From positions 1-8,954 of the forward strand of contig CALIUX010000171.1 in NCBI GenBank assembly GCA_938048505.1: a stretch of DNA of 8,954 nt, given 5' to 3'. Below are positions 6,549 through 8,954 of this stretch, one piece after another. The notes under the pieces are model-generated. The model had not been told where the DNA came from. It saw nothing but the letters and a program-made list of their open reading frames with translations, and did no database searches. Made by a program: the position numbers and the translations under genes. Numbering within the stretch: the first letter of the stretch is position 1; the number at the start of each line of letters is the position of its first letter. This DNA comes from an uncultured Pseudomonadales bacterium (GTDB taxonomy: Bacteria > Pseudomonadota > Gammaproteobacteria > Pseudomonadales > Cellvibrionaceae).

Positions 6549-7370
6549 GTGCCTTCTTTTGCCAAACGCTCCGACTCTATACAGCTCCTGTTGTGTCCAG
6601 CAGCACCCGATCATATTGAAATGGATTGGCTAGACTCACAATATTGGGAAGAACGTAATGCCATTACTGGTAGCAGTCGTGGCCGTAGCGCAACCTACTT
6701 TGTTAAAGACGTACCAGAAGACAATAACATTCAAGCTGACGCAGCTAGCCCTGTTTCAAGCCATTCAGATCAAACATCAAAAGATACAATGCAGGCCGAT
6801 ACGCATTATGCGTTACGCCACTACCATCGTGGCGGCATGATCCGGCACCTCTTACGAGACCACTACTGGTATACAGGCAGACATAATACTCGCGTTTATC
6901 AAGAGCTCGATATCTTAGAAAAAATGCAAGATTGGAAGCTACCTGCTCCAGTACCGGTTGCAGGGCGAGTCATAAGGAAAGGCTGCTATTATCGTGCAGA
7001 TATTTTGATGCAAAAAATTGCTAATGCAAAAGACTTGTACGAAATATTACGTCAGCGCCCAATTGGCGTAGATGTTTGGCGGCGCATCGGCAGCACGATT
7101 GCCCAGTTTCATGAGCATGGCGTATACCACGCCGATCTTAATTGCCACAATATTATGCTAGATGCGCAAGAGAAAGTCTGGCTAATTGACTTTGATCGAG
7201 CAGCTTTACAAGCACCAGCAGAAAGCTGGCAATCACAAAATATGGGGCGCCTGTACCGCTCTTTTAACAAAGAAAAAGAATTAAGGGAAAAAGCCCACTC
7301 CACACCGTTTTATTTTACTGAACCACAGTGGGAGCATCTTTTAAGGGGCTATGATGAAAAAGGCGCGTAA
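6549..7370 (+). CDS. kdkA: 3-deoxy-D-manno-octulosonic acid (Kdo) kinase
   Basis: KdkA transfers phosphate from ATP to the 4-hydroxyl of Kdo in Kdo-lipid A, an inner-core LPS step at the cytoplasmic face of the inner membrane. The 273-residue product has the small-kinase layout: a Gly-rich loop (GSSRGRSATYFV, 41-52), the family signature LRHYHRGGMIRHLLRDHYWY (89-108), the catalytic loop HADLNCHN (194-201, with D196 and N201), and the metal-binding IDFDR (213-217, D214). NMGRLYRSF (231-239) is also typical. It is longer than usual (H. influenzae about 240) because a polar stretch of about 30 residues (54-84) separates the Gly-rich loop from the LRHYHRGG block. The GTG at 6549 is supported by AGGA at 6539-6542, six bases upstream. 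Its neighbours are not LPS genes. KdkA usually goes with a WaaA that adds a single Kdo, so this host probably makes a mono-Kdo, phosphorylated core. Confidence 0.93.
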   Translation: MPSFAKRSDSIQLLLCPAAPDHIEMDWLDSQYWEERNAITGSSRGRSATYFVKDVPEDNNIQADAASPVSSHSDQTSKDTMQADTHYALRHYHRGGMIRHLLRDHYWYTGRHNTRVYQELDILEKMQDWKLPAPVPVAGRVIRKGCYYRADILMQKIANAKDLYEILRQRPIGVDVWRRIGSTIAQFHEHGVYHADLNCHNIMLDAQEKVWLIDFDRAALQAPAESWQSQNMGRLYRSFNKEKELREKAHSTPFYFTEPQWEHLLRGYDEKGA

Positions 7371-7376
7371 AGCCTT
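7357..7376 (-). terminator. Weak hairpin terminator candidate for yceH
   Basis: Read on the minus strand, AAGGC (7376-7372) and GCCTT (7364-7360) form a 5-bp stem around a 7-base loop, followed by further T residues (7359-7357). It lies about 55 bases past the yceH stop and inside the end of kdkA, covering the kdkA stop. A second 5-bp stem at 7384-7399 (AAAGC with GCTTT) lies in the gap. Both are short, so termination here is uncertain. Confidence 0.3.
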
Positions 7377-7391
7377 AAATTGAAAAGCCGC

Positions 7392-7431
7392 TTAGCTTTG
7401 TTGGTTAGTTATTAGCCTTGCTGGTTAGTTA
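7392..7431. repeat. Two-copy 20-bp tandem repeat covering the yceH stop codon
   Basis: The unit TTAGCTTTGTTGGTTAGTTA (7392-7411) is followed directly by TTAGCCTTGCTGGTTAGTTA (7412-7431). They match at 18 of 20 positions, and both differences are T/C. The last three bases of the second copy are the yceH stop codon (TAA on the minus strand). The repeat fills most of the 58-base gap between the converging kdkA and yceH genes. Confidence 0.9.
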
Positions 7432-8103
7432 ATTTAAGAGATCATCTAGAACGTCTTTTAGCGTTTGCAATTCTGCACGCAAGCTGGTTACTTCCAACTC
7501 TAAACTGTCTACACGATGCGCTAATGTTTTATTAGACTCTCGCTCCTCTTCATGTAGATCGGCAGATGTTGTTGGCTGTGATAAGTGCTCAATATCCGGC
7601 TCACCACTGAACAAATGCACCCAACGCTGCTCGCGTTTACCCGGCTCACGGGGCAACTTCATCACAACAGGCGTACGCTCTGTATCGGCTAAGCTTTCCA
7701 GAATGCTTTCAACATGCTCAATATCTTTGAAGCTTGTAAGACGTGCAGAGCGCGTGCGCAACTCACCTGCCGTTTGCGCCCCTCTTAAAAATAAAATACT
7801 CAAAATGGCAAGCTGACGCTCATTATAATGTACTTCAGCAAACTCACTGGTTCCAAAGCGGTGCTGATACTTAGGCACTCGGCCACCAAAGCGCACCTCA
7901 GCCACTAAATTCAATGACGCCAAATGATCAATTGCTTCTTGCACCTCTGATTCTTCTAGTGCTAATACTGGGTCACGATTACTTTTTTGATTACAGGCTG
8001 AAGTCAGGCTATTGAGCGATAGTGGATACTGATCAGGTGTAGTAGCTGCTTTTTCAACAAGACATCCAATAATACGTGTTTCAATGAGATTTAATGGCTG
8101 CAT
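7429..8103 (-). CDS. yceH: YceH family protein (DUF480)
   Basis: The 224-residue product matches the YceH/UPF0502 family (E. coli 215), recognised by LNLIETRIIGCLVEKA and TTPDQYPLSLNSL near the N-terminus, SNRDPV at 41-46, and RFGGRVPKYQHRF at 71-83. The family has two winged-helix domains (here about 1-85 and 90-165), a fold usual in DNA-binding proteins, but its role is not established. The tail (about 185-224) is a charged heptad-like coiled coil (SLELEVTSLRAELQTLKD) that could mediate self-association. The ATG at 8103 is the only sensible start; a purine-rich AGGAAG (8121-8116) lies 12 bases upstream, slightly far, with AGAAAG closer. It converges with kdkA and diverges from rmuC. Confidence 0.93.
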   Translation of the reverse strand: MQPLNLIETRIIGCLVEKAATTPDQYPLSLNSLTSACNQKSNRDPVLALEESEVQEAIDHLASLNLVAEVRFGGRVPKYQHRFGTSEFAEVHYNERQLAILSILFLRGAQTAGELRTRSARLTSFKDIEHVESILESLADTERTPVVMKLPREPGKREQRWVHLFSGEPDIEHLSQPTTSADLHEEERESNKTLAHRVDSLELEVTSLRAELQTLKDVLDDLLN

Positions 8104-8212
8104 GGAAAACTTTCTCTTCCTTTCAATAAGTGTTAGTCAGTCACGCTAAAGTCATGGGTCATTCTTATCAAGGCTAGATGCCAAGAATACGATAGTCAAT
8201 CACAATGTGAAT

Positions 8213-8240
8213 TTGCAAGCCCCTATGAAAAGCGCATAAT
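8213..8240 (+). promoter_or_regulatory. Candidate sigma-70 promoter for rmuC
   Basis: TTGCAA (8213-8218) and CATAAT (8235-8240) lie 16 bases apart and resemble -35 and -10 boxes. They end 30 bases before the rmuC start, leaving a short leader. This is the best-looking promoter in the window but is based on consensus matching alone. Confidence 0.4.
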
Positions 8241-8270
8241 AGAATATTAACATTTTACGGTAAGCCACTT

Positions 8271-8954
8271 TTGTTTGAACTCACAGAACAACACCTGCTG
8301 ATACTTTTTACGAGCGTTGGCGCATTGATTAGCTTACTCAGTATTATTGCATTCATCATGCGTAATAATGCCTTGAATAAGCTTAAAACAGAGCATGAAG
8401 TGCTCACCGAGCAAATGATAGAGTACCGCACACTCAGCGATGCCCTCACACTACAGGCCAATGAATACGCAAGCCAACTCACCCATACGCAAGCTCAGTT
8501 AGAGTCAAAAAGTACACTCGCCGCACAATTGCAAACTGCGCTCAAAGAGCGCGAACGTTTCCATCAGTCACAGCTCATAGACATTCAGCAGCAGCGTAAA
8601 CAGTTACATGAAGACTTTGAAAAACTCGCTCAAAAAGCCCTTCATCATAACCGTGAGGACTTTTCTAAATCCCAAGAACACTCTATGCGTTTGCTTTTAG
8701 AACCGTTTCAAATGCAAATCAAAGGCTTCAGCCAGCAAGTTCAGCAATTTCAAAGCAACAACATTACATCACATGCTAGCTTAAGTACTGAATTAGATCA
8801 TTTGCGCGCACTGAATCAAAAAATGTCGCAAGAAGCACAAAGCCTTAGCCAAGCGTTAAAAGGAAACAAAAAAGTTACGGGCAACTGGGGCGAAATGCAA
8901 TTAGAGCGCTGTTTGCAAGCATCTGGCTTACAACCTAATACGCATTATTTAAAA
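8271..8954 (+). CDS. rmuC: DNA recombination protein RmuC, N-terminal part (cut by the window end)
   Basis: RmuC proteins limit recombination at inverted repeats and carry a nuclease-like domain; the exact activity is not settled. The frame is open from a TTG at 8271 to the window edge, giving 228 residues of a protein that is about 475 long in E. coli. Residues about 8-29 form a membrane anchor, followed by a long Gln/Glu/Leu-rich coiled coil (about 33-200). The conserved entry to the RmuC domain starts with GNWGEMQLERCLQASGL (204-220), which makes the family call firm. No ATG or GTG lies upstream in frame before the stop at 8226-8228. The TTG puts the anchor at the expected N-terminus, and GGTAAG (8259-8264) is a plausible weak ribosome site. 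It is divergent from yceH. An antisense open frame over 8255-8482 is a shadow of this gene. Confidence 0.92.
   Translation, partial: MFELTEQHLLILFTSVGALISLLSIIAFIMRNNALNKLKTEHEVLTEQMIEYRTLSDALTLQANEYASQLTHTQAQLESKSTLAAQLQTALKERERFHQSQLIDIQQQRKQLHEDFEKLAQKALHHNREDFSKSQEHSMRLLLEPFQMQIKGFSQQVQQFQSNNITSHASLSTELDHLRALNQKMSQEAQSLSQALKGNKKVTGNWGEMQLERCLQASGLQPNTHYLK

Noticed and set aside
8200..8210. TCACAATGTGA palindrome between yceH and rmuC as a CRP site
   Set aside because: The half-sites are in the opposite order to the CRP consensus (TGTGA then TCACA) and have a one-base centre instead of six.
8255..8482. Antisense open frame of 75 codons
   Set aside because: It lies opposite the firmly identified rmuC coding sequence and its translation is Ser/Cys/Leu-rich, as expected from the reverse complement of a coiled-coil gene.

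Overview
The window looks like a chromosomal housekeeping stretch from a marine-type gammaproteobacterium. The evidence is the gene content: a DUF2333 protein, full-length DsbD, a YcgM-type fumarylacetoacetate-hydrolase-fold enzyme, NhaA, the Kdo kinase KdkA, YceH and RmuC. Base composition is moderately AT-rich and even throughout. I see no transposase, integrase, tRNA, rRNA, CRISPR array or phage gene, and no composition break that would suggest recent transfer. I cannot name a genus.

Layout. Positions 1-2024 hold two leftward genes: a secreted repeat-helix protein (1308-2024) followed by a single-pass membrane DUF2333 protein (98-1162). Both are uncharacterised and may form one transcription unit. 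Divergent from them, after a leader of about 290 bases with small competing hairpins, is dsbD (2313-4103), then a YcgM/FAHD1-like enzyme (4200-4919). A 306-base gap (4920-5225) carries two unrelated families of 14-bp tandem repeats, a perfect 7-bp inverted repeat and a pair of TTGTGCA direct repeats in front of nhaA (5226-6419). A strong stem-loop with a T-run (6484-6531) lies just before kdkA (GTG start, 6549-7370). kdkA converges on yceH (7429-8103, minus), and the short gap between them is mostly a 20-bp tandem duplication that covers the yceH stop codon. rmuC starts at a TTG at 8271, divergent from yceH, and runs off the right edge.

How the genes relate. They do not make one pathway. Several concern the cell envelope or stress: DsbD feeds electrons to periplasmic thiols, NhaA exports Na+, KdkA phosphorylates the LPS inner core, and the two leftward genes are predicted secreted and membrane proteins. 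RmuC is a genome-maintenance protein, and the YcgM-like enzyme is probably a metabolic repair or acylpyruvate enzyme.

I do not see an undescribed system. The points most worth checking are the short tandem duplications that include stop codons, the 5' hairpin of kdkA, an insertion in KdkA, and the paired unknown genes at the left end.
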